From positions 620,001 through 684,000 of the forward strand of contig NZ_MECJ01000028.1 in NCBI RefSeq assembly GCF_014596475.1: DNA of 64,000 nucleotides, written 5' to 3'. The DNA is from Streptomyces sp. CBMA152. GTDB taxonomy: Bacteria; Actinomycetota; Actinomycetes; Streptomycetales; Streptomycetaceae. A model generated the notes under the pieces. It did not search any database. It was given only the letters and a program-made list of their open reading frames with translations, and had not been told where the DNA came from. Shown in pieces: positions 46,389 through 55,269 of the stretch. A program made the translations under genes and the position numbers. Each line of letters opens with the position of its first letter. The first letter of the stretch is position 1.

Positions 46389-48110
46389 CTACTTCTTCAC
46401 CAGCGTCGCGTACGGCTTGCCCGCGCCCTCCTCCTGGGATTCGTACTTGAGGGTGCCGTCCGCGTTGCGCGTGAAGACCAGCGTGGCCGTGCCGCTGGTG
46501 CACAGGCCCGCCGTCCCCGGCTTGGCCGGGTCCGTACGTTCCTCGATCGTCACCTTGTCCGCCGTGCCGGACACGAGCTTGCCGACGCCGAAGCACTCCA
46601 CGGTCGTACCGATGACGGTGATCTTCGACGAGGAGTGCAGCACGTCCTCGCCCTTGGCTCCCGCCGTGAACACCGCCGTCAGATCGCCGTGCGGCTGCCC
46701 GGTCGTGGACTCCGTCATCGGGCCCTGCCAGGTTCCGATGAACGCCTGCGGCAGCGCGGACACCGTCGGCCCGCCGGTCCCGCCGGGAGACGACCCCGGA
46801 GGCACGGGCGAGGACGCCGAGCCACTGGACTTCGCGCCGCTGTCGCCGCCTCCCGGCAACAGGTCGAACATGAACGCGCTCCCGACCGTCACCGCCGCCA
46901 GCGCACCCGCGACCGCGAGCGCCACCGTGCAGCTGATCCGCCGCCCCCGCCCCCGTTCCCCCGGCTCGACCGCCGTACCGACGGAGAGCGAGACCCGGGG
47001 CAGCGCGGCGGGCGGCTCGGGCGTACGCGGCCCGGGCACGGCATCGGCGACGCCCGCACCCGTACTACTGGCGGCCCCGTTCCCGTACGTATAAGAGCCA
47101 CCGCTCTGCGCGACCGGCGCAGCCGCCCCGTACGACGCGTCCGGCGGACCGAACACCCCCACCGAGGGGCTGGTGAACGCCACCGGACCCGAGATATCCG
47201 GGGCCGGCGCCTCCGGTTCCAGATCCAGCAGCCGTACCGCCGACCGGCTCACCTCCTCCACCAGCGCGCCCGGCAGCCAGCCGGTGGCGACCAGGGCGGC
47301 GGCGCCGGCCGGGGCCAGGGCGCGGGCGAGTTCGGCGGGAACCGGGCGGTCCGGCGCCGACTTGGCCAGGCACGCGGCCACCGCCGCCCGCAGCTCGCCG
47401 CCGAGTCCGCCGCCCAGCTCCGGCTCCTCGTGCACCACCTTGTAGAGGAGGGCGGCCGAGGAGTCGCCCGGGAACGGCGGCGCACCCGTGGCCGCGTACG
47501 CGAGCACCGCGCCCAGCGAGAACACATCGGCCGCCCCGGTGACCCCCTTGCCCAGGATCTGCTCGGGCGACATATAGCCCGGCGAACCGATCGACACACC
47601 TGACGCGGTGAGCGAGGCCGTGCCGTCCGTGGCGCGGGCGATACCGAAGTCGATCAGCCGGGGCCCGTCCAGCGTGAGCAGCACATTGGAGGGCTTCACA
47701 TCCCGGTGGACGAGACCAAGCGCGTGTACCGCAGCCAGCGCCTCCGCGAGCCCGGCGCCGAGCGCGCGCACCGCGTGCTCGGGCAGCGGGCCGTGCGCGG
47801 TGACCGCCTGGGCGAGCGAGGGGCCCGCGACATAGCCGGTGGCCACCCACGGGACGGCCGCTTCGGGGTCGGCGTCGAGGACCGGCGCGGTCCAGGCCCC
47901 GCCGACCCGCCGGGCCGCCTCCACCTCGTGGCGGAAGCGGGCCCGGAACTGCTCGTCGAGCGCGAAGTGCGGGTGGACGACCTTCACCGCGACCGTACGG
48001 CCGCCGGCGCTGCGGCCCAGATAGACGCGGCCCATGCCGCCCGCGCCGAGTCTGCCGAGCAGACGGTAGGCGCCGATGGTGCGCGGTTCGTCCGCTTCGA
48101 GCGGCTGCAT
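46389..48110 (-). CDS. Receptor-type Ser/Thr protein kinase
   Basis: 573 residues. Kinase domain at about 15-280: GAGGMGRVY loop, ATP lysine Lys43, catalytic HRDVKPSN with Asp137, DFG Asp154 and the YMSPEQ segment. A Pro/Ser-rich linker is followed by one membrane helix (VALAVAGALAAVTVGSAFMF) and a compact extracellular domain of about 110 residues with two cysteines (VECFG, AGLCTSG) but no PASTA repeat. ATG 48110 has GGGGGAG upstream. Divergent from the lipoprotein esterase gene. The extracellular ligand is unknown. Confidence 0.87.
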   Translation of the reverse strand: MQPLEADEPRTIGAYRLLGRLGAGGMGRVYLGRSAGGRTVAVKVVHPHFALDEQFRARFRHEVEAARRVGGAWTAPVLDADPEAAVPWVATGYVAGPSLAQAVTAHGPLPEHAVRALGAGLAEALAAVHALGLVHRDVKPSNVLLTLDGPRLIDFGIARATDGTASLTASGVSIGSPGYMSPEQILGKGVTGAADVFSLGAVLAYAATGAPPFPGDSSAALLYKVVHEEPELGGGLGGELRAAVAACLAKSAPDRPVPAELARALAPAGAAALVATGWLPGALVEEVSRSAVRLLDLEPEAPAPDISGPVAFTSPSVGVFGPPDASYGAAAPVAQSGGSYTYGNGAASSTGAGVADAVPGPRTPEPPAALPRVSLSVGTAVEPGERGRGRRISCTVALAVAGALAAVTVGSAFMFDLLPGGGDSGAKSSGSASSPVPPGSSPGGTGGPTVSALPQAFIGTWQGPMTESTTGQPHGDLTAVFTAGAKGEDVLHSSSKITVIGTTVECFGVGKLVSGTADKVTIEERTDPAKPGTAGLCTSGTATLVFTRNADGTLKYESQEEGAGKPYATLVKK

Positions 48111-48361
48111 CGCGATCTGCTCCCCCAAGGCGACAGGACCGGGCGACAGGCCCGGGACGAAATACCCTGGCCGACCGGCCCGGGCCGTCAAGTACGGTCG
48201 AACAGCAGCGTAGAGCGCGACGTGGGCGGGATCACTGACTCGTGTCGGATCCGAGACGTACGGCGACGAACCGTATCGAACGAATGGTCGTCTCTCCCTG
48301 CGGAGATCGCACGAGAAACGCACACTTGGCCTGTAAGCGACAAAACACCTCGGAGCACCGT

Positions 48362-49402
48362 ATGAATCGCCGTCCCGCCGCGCTGATAGCCGCCGCCGTC
48401 CTCGGCTCGGTCGTGCTGGTCACCGGCTGCTCGGACGAGAGCAAGCCGGTCAGCTTCGACAGCCCGAGCGCCCAGTCGGCTGCGCCCAAGAGCGGCAGCA
48501 AGGCGCCCCAGACGCCGCAGGACAAGAACGCCTCCGAGGTCAGCGCCAAGACGCTGCTGCCGACCGGCCCCAAGGCCGAGTTCACCACGCAGAACACCCT
48601 TGAGGACGGCACCAAGATCGGCGTGACCACACTGCACGGCAAGAAGTCGGGCTTCACCGGCAAGGTGTGGGTGTGGGCGCCGAAGCAGTACTTCGACCCC
48701 AAGTACGCCCAGAGCGGCTTCCCGGTCCTCATCGCGCTGCCGGGAGGAAACGGTTACCCCAAGAACTACTGGATGGGCACCGACCTCAAGCTGCAGAGCA
48801 GCATCACCGAGTGGTCGAAGGAGGGCAAGAGCGTCCCGTTCGTCGTGGTGATGCCGGTCCTCAACCCGGACGCGAAGTACTACTACGACGGCAGCGACAT
48901 CCCGGGCCACCCCAAGATGGGCACCTGGATGACCGAGGACGTGCCGGACTTCGTGAAGGCGAACTTCCGCACCTTCAAGTCCCGTGACGGCTGGGCGTTC
49001 ATGGGCTCGTCCTCCGGCGGCTTCGTCGGCCTGAAGTCGGTGCTCAAGCGCCCCGACCAGTTCCGGGCCGTGATCGCCTCGGGCCCCGACACCGTGCCGG
49101 ACTCGCCGCTGTGGGCCGGCCACGAGGCCGAGAAGCAGGCGAACAACCCGGAGAAGCTCGCCCAGCAGCTGATCGACACCAACGGCCCCGAGGTCGACCT
49201 CGCCTTCCAGATAGGCACCAAGGAAGGCGGCATGGCGAACCTGAAGGGGTTCATCGACCGCTACGGCAAGGGCCCGGTCAAGACCCATCTCCAGGTCATC
49301 CAGGGCGGCAAGCACAACGCCCACACGTACATCAAGGGAATGGGCGACGGGACCATGCAGTGGATCAGCCAGCACCTGATGGCCCCGATCCCGTCGTCCT
49401 GA
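48362..49402 (+). CDS. Lipoprotein esterase (esterase D/mycolyltransferase-like fold)
   Basis: 346 residues with a lipobox (VLVTGC, Cys23) and a Ser/Gln-rich spacer, then an alpha/beta hydrolase domain: oxyanion stretch ALPGGNGYPKNYWMG, nucleophile GSSSGG, and a His near GGKHNAHTY. It resembles PF00756 esterases and would sit on the outer face of the membrane. ATG 48362 has GGAG 6 bases upstream. Divergent from the receptor kinase, which raises a possible shared control; inference only. Convergent with mqnA. Confidence 0.85.
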   Translation: MNRRPAALIAAAVLGSVVLVTGCSDESKPVSFDSPSAQSAAPKSGSKAPQTPQDKNASEVSAKTLLPTGPKAEFTTQNTLEDGTKIGVTTLHGKKSGFTGKVWVWAPKQYFDPKYAQSGFPVLIALPGGNGYPKNYWMGTDLKLQSSITEWSKEGKSVPFVVVMPVLNPDAKYYYDGSDIPGHPKMGTWMTEDVPDFVKANFRTFKSRDGWAFMGSSSGGFVGLKSVLKRPDQFRAVIASGPDTVPDSPLWAGHEAEKQANNPEKLAQQLIDTNGPEVDLAFQIGTKEGGMANLKGFIDRYGKGPVKTHLQVIQGGKHNAHTYIKGMGDGTMQWISQHLMAPIPSS

Positions 49403-49420
49403 CCCACGGAATCCAGGCGA

Positions 49421-50269
49421 TTACGCGCCGAGCAGCGCGACCGCCACGTCCGCCGGGAACCCGGTGGTCGGACCGGTCCGGCGGGCGAACTCCCGTACGC
49501 CCTCCAGCTGCGCGGCGCCGAACCGGAAGTCCAGCGTCGTGAAGTAGCGCTCCAGGAGCTCCGCGTCGAAGACCTCCCAGCGGGCGGCCTGCTCGGCGAC
49601 CTTGGTGACCTCCTCCAGGGAGAGGTCACGGGAGGCCAGGAACGCCTCGTGGACCTCGCGCACCATCGCGGGCTGGCGGGCCAGGTAGTCCTTGCGGGTC
49701 GCCCACACGGCGAAGACGAACGGCAGGCCCGTCCACTGCTTCCACATGGTGCCGAGGTCGTGGACCTGGAGCCCCAGACGCGGGGCCTCGTGCAGCGAGG
49801 CGCGCAGCGCGGCGTCCCCGATCAGCACCGCCGCGTCCGCCTCCTGCATCATCAGGCCGAGGTCGGGCGGGCACGAGTAGTAGTCGGGCTGGACCCCGTA
49901 GCGCTCGGCGAGCAGCAGCTGCGCCAGGCGTACGGAGGTGCGCGAGGTGGAGCCGAGGGCGACCCGGGCGCCGTCGAGCCGGTCGAGCGGCACCTGAGAG
50001 ACGATCACGCAGGACATGACCGGCCCGTCACAACCGACCGCGAGGTCGGGAAACGCCACCAGGTCGTCCGCGTTGCGCAGGAACTCCACGAGGGTGATCG
50101 GGGCGATGTCCAGATCGCCGCGGACCAGCTGCTCGCTGAGCTTCTCGGGACTGTCCTTGGTGAGTTCGAGGTCAAGGAGGGTGCCCGTACGGGCGAGGCC
50201 CCAGTACAGCGGCAGACAGTTGAGGAACTGGATGTGCCCGACCCGTGGCCGGGTGGTTGTTTGGTCCAC
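49421..50269 (-). CDS. mqnA: Chorismate dehydratase
   Basis: 282 residues of the MqnA/MqnD family; removes water from chorismate in the first step of the futalosine menaquinone route. Start RVGHIQFLNCLPLYWGL with the conserved asparagine, and the DIAPITLVEFLRN and GDAALR segments, are typical of MqnA. GTG 50269 gives the usual N-terminus. The other early genes (mqnB, mqnD, mqnE) are not in the window. Confidence 0.92.
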   Translation of the reverse strand: MDQTTTRPRVGHIQFLNCLPLYWGLARTGTLLDLELTKDSPEKLSEQLVRGDLDIAPITLVEFLRNADDLVAFPDLAVGCDGPVMSCVIVSQVPLDRLDGARVALGSTSRTSVRLAQLLLAERYGVQPDYYSCPPDLGLMMQEADAAVLIGDAALRASLHEAPRLGLQVHDLGTMWKQWTGLPFVFAVWATRKDYLARQPAMVREVHEAFLASRDLSLEEVTKVAEQAARWEVFDAELLERYFTTLDFRFGAAQLEGVREFARRTGPTTGFPADVAVALLGA

Positions 50270-50459
50270 ATCGCGAGACTAGACCTGTCCGGTTTGTCCA
50301 GCTACGGCGGGTCTCTCCGTCGGCGCGCGAAGGGCTTCTTCGTCAGCGCATCAAGGGGTCGTCAAACGTCCGGGTGACGTGATCTTTCCCTCTACCGCAC
50401 CCCCGATCCTGCGTGCTACGCTCAGCGCAAGTTGCAGTTTGGTTTCCCTTGCAGTACAG

Positions 50460-50490
50460 AGCCTGCGGAGCATGTAACCCGCAGGCTTTT
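50460..50490 (+). terminator. Terminator-like hairpin in the cold-shock leader
   Basis: Nine-base perfect arms (AGCCTGCGG and complement) with a 10-base loop and a following TTTT lie 60 bp upstream of the cold-shock gene. It may attenuate or thermally regulate its leader, or end an upstream transcript. A TACGCT hexamer at 50417-50422 could be the promoter -10. The 283-bp gap between mqnA and the gene holds nothing else. Confidence 0.5.
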
Positions 50491-50552
50491 GTAGTTTTCA
50501 GACTTGTTTGCAGGTTCTGGAGCAGGGCAACCCTTTGGCCCAAGGAGGGCTT

Positions 50553-50756
50553 ATGGCTACCGGAACCGTCAAGTGGTTCAACGCTGAAAAGGGCTTCGGC
50601 TTCATCGCCCAGGACGGCGGCGGCCCGGATGTCTTCGTCCACTACTCCGCGATCAACGCGTCTGGCTTCCGCTCCCTTGAGGAGAACCAGGTCGTGAACT
50701 TCGACGTCACGCAGGGTCCGAAGGGCCCGCAGGCGGAGAACGTCACCCCGGCCTAG
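50553..50756 (+). CDS. Cold-shock protein
   Basis: 67 residues, one cold-shock domain binding single-stranded RNA/DNA. RNP1 KGFGFI and RNP2 VFVHY are intact. ATG 50553 has an excellent AAGGAGGGC site (50542-50550). The long leader with a hairpin and the strong terminator downstream mark it as an independently transcribed, probably abundant gene. Confidence 0.96.
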   Translation: MATGTVKWFNAEKGFGFIAQDGGGPDVFVHYSAINASGFRSLEENQVVNFDVTQGPKGPQAENVTPA

Positions 50757-50792
50757 TTGCCCGGGTCGGCGATCGCTGACTAGCAGTACCCA

Positions 50793-50834
50793 AGGAGCCC
50801 TTTCCCGTACGGCGACGTACGGGAAAGGGCTCCT
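50793..50834. terminator. Strong bidirectional terminator
   Basis: A 19-bp perfect stem (50793-50811 with 50816-50834) and a GCGA tetraloop, between the convergent cold-shock and acyl-CoA ligase genes. Confidence 0.88.
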
Positions 50835-50855
50835 GCCTTTGTGCGGCGCTTTTTA

Positions 50856-52634
50856 TCAGTACAGCCGTTCTATTTCTTCCGCGTACCGCTCCGCCACTGC
50901 CCGGCGGCGGACCTTGAGCGTCGGGGTCAGCACCCCGCTCGCGATGGTGAAGTCCTCGTCCAGGACCGCGAAGGCGCGTATACGGGCGGGGCGCGAGACG
51001 CGGGCGTTGGCCTCGTCGACGGCCTCCTGGACCAGGGCCCGTACGGCGGCCGCGTCCTTCCCCGCGGCTTCCTCCGGATCGACCGTGATCAGCGCGACCG
51101 GGTACGGGCGGTGGTCGCCGATCATCACCGCGTGCGAGACGAAACGCGAGCGCTCGATGGCGAGCTCCACCTCGGACGGGGTGAGGTTCTTCCCGGCGGA
51201 CGTGATGATCAGGTCCTTCTTGCGGCCGGTGATGCTGAGGAAACCGTCGGGGTCGAGGGCGCCCAGATCCCCGGTGTGCAGCCACCCGTCCGCGTCCAGC
51301 GCCTCGGCGGTGCCGGCCGGGTTGGCGTGATAGCCGGGGAAGACGTTCGCCCCGCGCGCCAGCACCTCGCCGTCCTCGGCGATCCTGACCTCGCACCCGT
51401 CGACCGGCCGCCCGACCGTCCCGTACCGCACGGCGCCCGGGTGGTTGAGCGTGATCACCCCGCCCGACTCGGTCATCCCGTACCCCTCGAACACCGCGAT
51501 GCCGCTGGCCCGCAGGAAGTCGAGGGTGGCCGGGGCGATGGGGGCGCCGCCGGTGAGCGCCCAGCGCAGACGGCCCCCGAACGCGGCCCGCACCAGCGCG
51601 AACAGCTCCTTGTCGGCGGCGGCGTGGGCCTCGTGCAGGTCGGGGGGCAGCCGGCCGTCGGCGGCGAGTACGCCGAGCCGTACGGCCTCCTCGAACCGCG
51701 CCCTTCCGTTCTCCTGGGTCTCCGCGAGTCCCAGAACGGTCTGGTGCACCTTCTCGAACAGCCTTGGTACGGAGGGGAGATGAGTGGGCTGTGCCTCGGC
51801 CAGCTCCTTCACCACGTCCTCGACTCGGCCGCCGAAGTAGCAGAGTTCGCCGCCGTAGAGGAGCGTGGAGAACTGGATGAGCTGGGCCAGGAGGTGGGCG
51901 AGGGGGAGGTAGAGGTACGTTCTGTCGCCCGGGCCGCCTTCGGTGAGGGGCAGTGTGGCGTCCTGGACCGCGCCGATGTTGGCGTGGGTGAGGCGGCAGC
52001 CTTTGGGTGGGCCTGTGGTGCCGGATGTGTAGACCAGGGTTGCGGTGTCCTCTGGGCGGACGGCTTTCTGGCGGGCCAGCAGGTCGTCAAGCGGTGTGCT
52101 CGCCCCTTCCCCCAGTAGCGCCCACGGGGGTGTTGCTTTCGTCTGCGGGCCGGTGGGGGCTGGTCGCGCAGTTCCCCGCGCCCCTGTAGGGCGGCCGGTA
52201 GCGCACAGCACACGCAACTCCCGCAGGTCGGGGAGGCGAGGGCGTAAGGAGGTCACGCGGGCCGCCTGCGTCGCGTCCTCGCACAGAACAACGCTCGCCC
52301 CCGAATCCTTCAGCACCCACTCCACCTCCTCCTCCCCCGCAGTCGGGTAGATCGGGACGACCACCGCGCCCGTCGCCAGGCAGGCGAGGTGGGTGTGGGT
52401 CCACTCGGGGCGGGTCTCCGCGAGGATCGCTACTCGATCGCCCGGGCTCAGCCCCAGGCCCAGCAGGGCGCAGGCCGTGCGGCGGACGGTGTCGCGGAGG
52501 TCGGTGTACGAGGTGGAGGTCCAGGCGCCGTCCGCCGTGCGGAACCGCTGGGCCGGGTGGGACGCGTACCGTTCGCCCACCCACTCCGCGAACAGGGCCA
52601 GCGTCCTGGGGCGTCGTGCGCTCGGGTCCGTCAT
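50856..52634 (-). CDS. Long-chain acyl-CoA ligase carrying an in-frame repeat insertion
   Basis: 592 residues, AMP-forming ligase activating fatty acids. Key motifs: LVYTSGTTGPPKG, the GYGMTESGG block and GWLHTGDLG. At about residues 147-178 it contains a segment (GRPTGARGTARPAP...) encoded by an 89-bp piece of the intergenic repeat family, read in frame, in the linker before the TSGTTG motif. The rest of the enzyme looks intact. ATG 52634 is the likely start, though its ribosome binding site is weak. Divergent from an AraC regulator. Confidence 0.85.
   Translation of the reverse strand: MTDPSARRPRTLALFAEWVGERYASHPAQRFRTADGAWTSTSYTDLRDTVRRTACALLGLGLSPGDRVAILAETRPEWTHTHLACLATGAVVVPIYPTAGEEEVEWVLKDSGASVVLCEDATQAARVTSLRPRLPDLRELRVLCATGRPTGARGTARPAPTGPQTKATPPWALLGEGASTPLDDLLARQKAVRPEDTATLVYTSGTTGPPKGCRLTHANIGAVQDATLPLTEGGPGDRTYLYLPLAHLLAQLIQFSTLLYGGELCYFGGRVEDVVKELAEAQPTHLPSVPRLFEKVHQTVLGLAETQENGRARFEEAVRLGVLAADGRLPPDLHEAHAAADKELFALVRAAFGGRLRWALTGGAPIAPATLDFLRASGIAVFEGYGMTESGGVITLNHPGAVRYGTVGRPVDGCEVRIAEDGEVLARGANVFPGYHANPAGTAEALDADGWLHTGDLGALDPDGFLSITGRKKDLIITSAGKNLTPSEVELAIERSRFVSHAVMIGDHRPYPVALITVDPEEAAGKDAAAVRALVQEAVDEANARVSRPARIRAFAVLDEDFTIASGVLTPTLKVRRRAVAERYAEEIERLY
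52101..52189. repeat. Half repeat element inside the acyl-CoA ligase gene
   Basis: It begins with CGCCCCTTCCC, the inner half of the terminal repeat, and ends with the core GCGCAGTTCCCCGCGCCCCT. The element keeps the reading frame, adding about 30 codons. Copy D has the same layout of core and terminal repeat. Confidence 0.75.
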
Positions 52635-52729
52635 ATACCCGACGGTAACGACGGGGTTCGGCCGCGTGGGATGACGGGAAACGTCACCCCCACTGACCGC
52701 ACCGCTCAATCCCGCTACGGTCGTCGACC

Positions 52730-53740
52730 ATGGGCAAGGGGACGATCACCGTGCACCATGTACGCGCCGTGCTGCGCGGCGCCGAGCGGCGCGGCGTCGA
52801 CACCGTGCCGCTGCTGCAAGCGGCAGGCATCCCGCCCTCGCTCCTAGGCGACGACCGGGCGCGGGTGACGCCCGCTCAGTTCGCGTTGCTGTTCAGGGCG
52901 TTGTACCGGGCGACGGGGGACGAGTTCCTCGGGCTCGGCACGGCCCCGAGCCGCCCCGGCACGTTCGCCATGATGTGTTACGCGTCGCTGGCCTGCCGCG
53001 ATCTGGGGGCGGCGATGAAGCGCGGGATCACGTTCTACGGCCTGTTCCCGGGCGGCCCGGTCCTGTCGCTGACCGTCACCGACACCGAGGAGGCGGTCTT
53101 CTCCGTACGAGGTGACCTCGGCGGGCGGGACACGGACCACTTCCTCACCGAGTGCCTGCTGATCATCTCGCATCGGCTGTGCAGCTGGCTGGTGGGCCGC
53201 CGCATCCCGCTGCTGCGGGCGTCGTTCGGCTATCCGCCGCCCCCGCACAAGGACGAGTACCCGTCACTGTTCGGCTGCCCGGTCCGCTTCGGGGACGCGC
53301 GTACGGAGGCGGTGTTCGACGTCCGCTGGCTGACCGCACCGCTCGTACGGGACGAGGCCGCGCTGGAGCAGATGCTGCGGCGTGCACCCTTCGAACTGCT
53401 GAGCCGCCGTGCGTACGGGACGACGGTGGCCGAGCAGGTCCACCGCGATCTCGCCCGGGTCCTCCAGGACTCCCCGCGGCTGCCGTCCCTCGACGCCACG
53501 GCGGCCCGGCTCGCCCTGTCCCCGGCCACGTTGCGGCGCCGCCTCCAGCAGGAGGGGACGTCGTTTCAGCAGCTCAAGGACGCGGTACGGCGGGACGCGG
53601 CGATCGCGGGCCTGGCGGAGGGGCGCGAGCCGATCGCCGATCTGGCGGCACGGCTGGGCTTCTCCGAGGACACGTCGTTCCACCGGGCGTTCCGCCGCTG
53701 GACGGGGACGACGCCGGGGGCGTACCGGCTGGGCCGGTGA
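52730..53740 (+). CDS. AraC-family regulator with arabinose-binding-like domain
   Basis: 336 residues. The N-terminal two-thirds match the Arabinose_bd-type (PF12625-like) effector domain seen in OruR/ArgR-type regulators; the C-terminal AraC double helix-turn-helix (LRRRLQQEGTSFQQLKDAVR; AARLGFSEDTSFHRAFRRW) binds DNA. Divergent from the acyl-CoA ligase over 95 bp, so regulation of that gene by a fatty or related ligand is likely. Start ATG 52730. Confidence 0.87.
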   Translation: MGKGTITVHHVRAVLRGAERRGVDTVPLLQAAGIPPSLLGDDRARVTPAQFALLFRALYRATGDEFLGLGTAPSRPGTFAMMCYASLACRDLGAAMKRGITFYGLFPGGPVLSLTVTDTEEAVFSVRGDLGGRDTDHFLTECLLIISHRLCSWLVGRRIPLLRASFGYPPPPHKDEYPSLFGCPVRFGDARTEAVFDVRWLTAPLVRDEAALEQMLRRAPFELLSRRAYGTTVAEQVHRDLARVLQDSPRLPSLDATAARLALSPATLRRRLQQEGTSFQQLKDAVRRDAAIAGLAEGREPIADLAARLGFSEDTSFHRAFRRWTGTTPGAYRLGR

Positions 53741-53873
53741 AGGCGGGCCGGTGGGGCCGAGGCTGTCCGGCCCGGTCAGTGAAGGTGAGCGGTACGGTCA
53801 GCGCCGTACCTACTGACGGGTCACTACTGTCTCCCCAACTACCCCCACCCCACAGCACGTTGGGAGAGCCGCA

Positions 53874-55025
53874 ATGCCCATCCGAACCAGAGTCGCCGGC
53901 GCGGTCGCCGCCGGTCTCCTCCTCTCGGCAGCCACCCCCACGGCGTTCGCAGCCGCCGACACCTCCACGAGCCCCGGGGACGTGGTCACGTCCGCCCCCA
54001 CCGAGTTCCACCCCCTGCCCGGCCAATGGACCAACACCAAGGCCTGGCACGTGACATACCGCTCGACGACGGCCAAGGGCGGCCCGAACGTCGTGTCCGG
54101 CACGGTGATCGTCCCCAACGACGGCCGTACGGGACCGCGCCCGCTCGTGACGTACGCGGTCGGCACGGTCGGCATGGGCGACTCGTGCGCGCCGAGCGCG
54201 GGATTCCCGTACGGGACGACCATCGAGGCCACCCTCATCAACCAGATCGTGCAGCGCGGCTGGGCGGTCGCGGTGACCGACTACGAGGGCCTGGGCACGC
54301 CCGGGGACCACACGTACACGGTCGGCCGGGCCGAGGGCACGGCCATGCTCGACGCGGCCCGCGCCGCCCAGCGCCTCGGCATCCCCGGCGTGGACGTCAA
54401 CTCCCCCGTCGGGATCATGGGTTACTCCCAGGGCGGCCAGGCCAGCAGCTGGGCGGCCGAACTCCACGACTCGTACGCCCCCGAGCTCAAGGTCAAGGGC
54501 ACGGCGACCGGCGGCGTCCCGGCCGACCTCCTGAAGGTCGCCCACGCCAACGACGGCGGCCTCGGCTCGGGCCTGATCTTCATGGCGGCGGCGGGCCAGA
54601 ACGCGGCGTTCCCGGAGCTGAACCTGGACTCGTACCTGAATACGGCGGGGAAGTCGCTGGTCGACTACTTCCGGACGAACTGCGTGGCGATCGATTCGGT
54701 CGTGGGCTCCTTCAAACACATCACCGACCTGACGGTGAAGAACCCCTTGGAGCAACCGGACTGGCAGGCCCGCCTCAACGAGTCCCGCCTGGGCACCCAC
54801 GCCCCCGACGCCCCGGTGTACCTGTACCACGGCACCCTGGACGAGCTCATCCCGTACGCGGTGGGCCAGGGCCTGCGGTCGGACTGGTGCGCGCGAGGAG
54901 CGAACGTCTCCTGGCACGCGCTGCCGCTGCTGGGCCACATCGGCGGGGTGACGGTGGGCGCGCTGCCGGCGGCGGACTGGCTGGCGGACCAGTTCGCGGG
55001 GCGTGGGACAGGGGGCAACTGCTAG
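53874..55025 (+). CDS. Secretory lipase family alpha/beta hydrolase
   Basis: 383 residues, signal peptide about 1-27 (ending FAAAD). LIP/secretory-lipase fold: nucleophile GYSQGG, acid in GTLDELIPY and His in LLGHIGG. Cysteines typical of the family could form disulfides. Probably an extracellular lipase or esterase. It has its own upstream gap from the AraC gene. Confidence 0.87.
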   Translation: MPIRTRVAGAVAAGLLLSAATPTAFAAADTSTSPGDVVTSAPTEFHPLPGQWTNTKAWHVTYRSTTAKGGPNVVSGTVIVPNDGRTGPRPLVTYAVGTVGMGDSCAPSAGFPYGTTIEATLINQIVQRGWAVAVTDYEGLGTPGDHTYTVGRAEGTAMLDAARAAQRLGIPGVDVNSPVGIMGYSQGGQASSWAAELHDSYAPELKVKGTATGGVPADLLKVAHANDGGLGSGLIFMAAAGQNAAFPELNLDSYLNTAGKSLVDYFRTNCVAIDSVVGSFKHITDLTVKNPLEQPDWQARLNESRLGTHAPDAPVYLYHGTLDELIPYAVGQGLRSDWCARGANVSWHALPLLGHIGGVTVGALPAADWLADQFAGRGTGGNC

Positions 55026-55038
55026 GCCCCGGGCGCTT

Positions 55039-55200
55039 AGGGGCGCGGGGAACTGCGCGAGCAACCAAGCACGGTCCGCACCTTCCAGGGGGTTAAGGGG
55101 CGCGGGGAACGGCGCGAGCACCACGCACGGTCCGCACCTTCAAGAGGGTTAAGGGGCGCGGGGAACGGCGCGAGCAGCCACAGACGGCCCGCACCCAAAC
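55039..55200. repeat. Tandem array of the repeat core (three units of 56-57 bp)
   Basis: AGGGGCGCGGGGAAC starts units at 55039, 55096 and 55152, each followed by GCGCGAGCA and a CACGGTCCGCACC-like segment. It lies between the lipase and the HSL-type esterase on the same strand. It is the only tandem arrangement of this core in the window. Confidence 0.75.
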
Positions 55201-55269
55201 GACCGCATCCAGCGAACCAACGGCGCGGCCCCGATGCGCAAGGACCGCAAAGGGGTCCATCCTGAAGCC

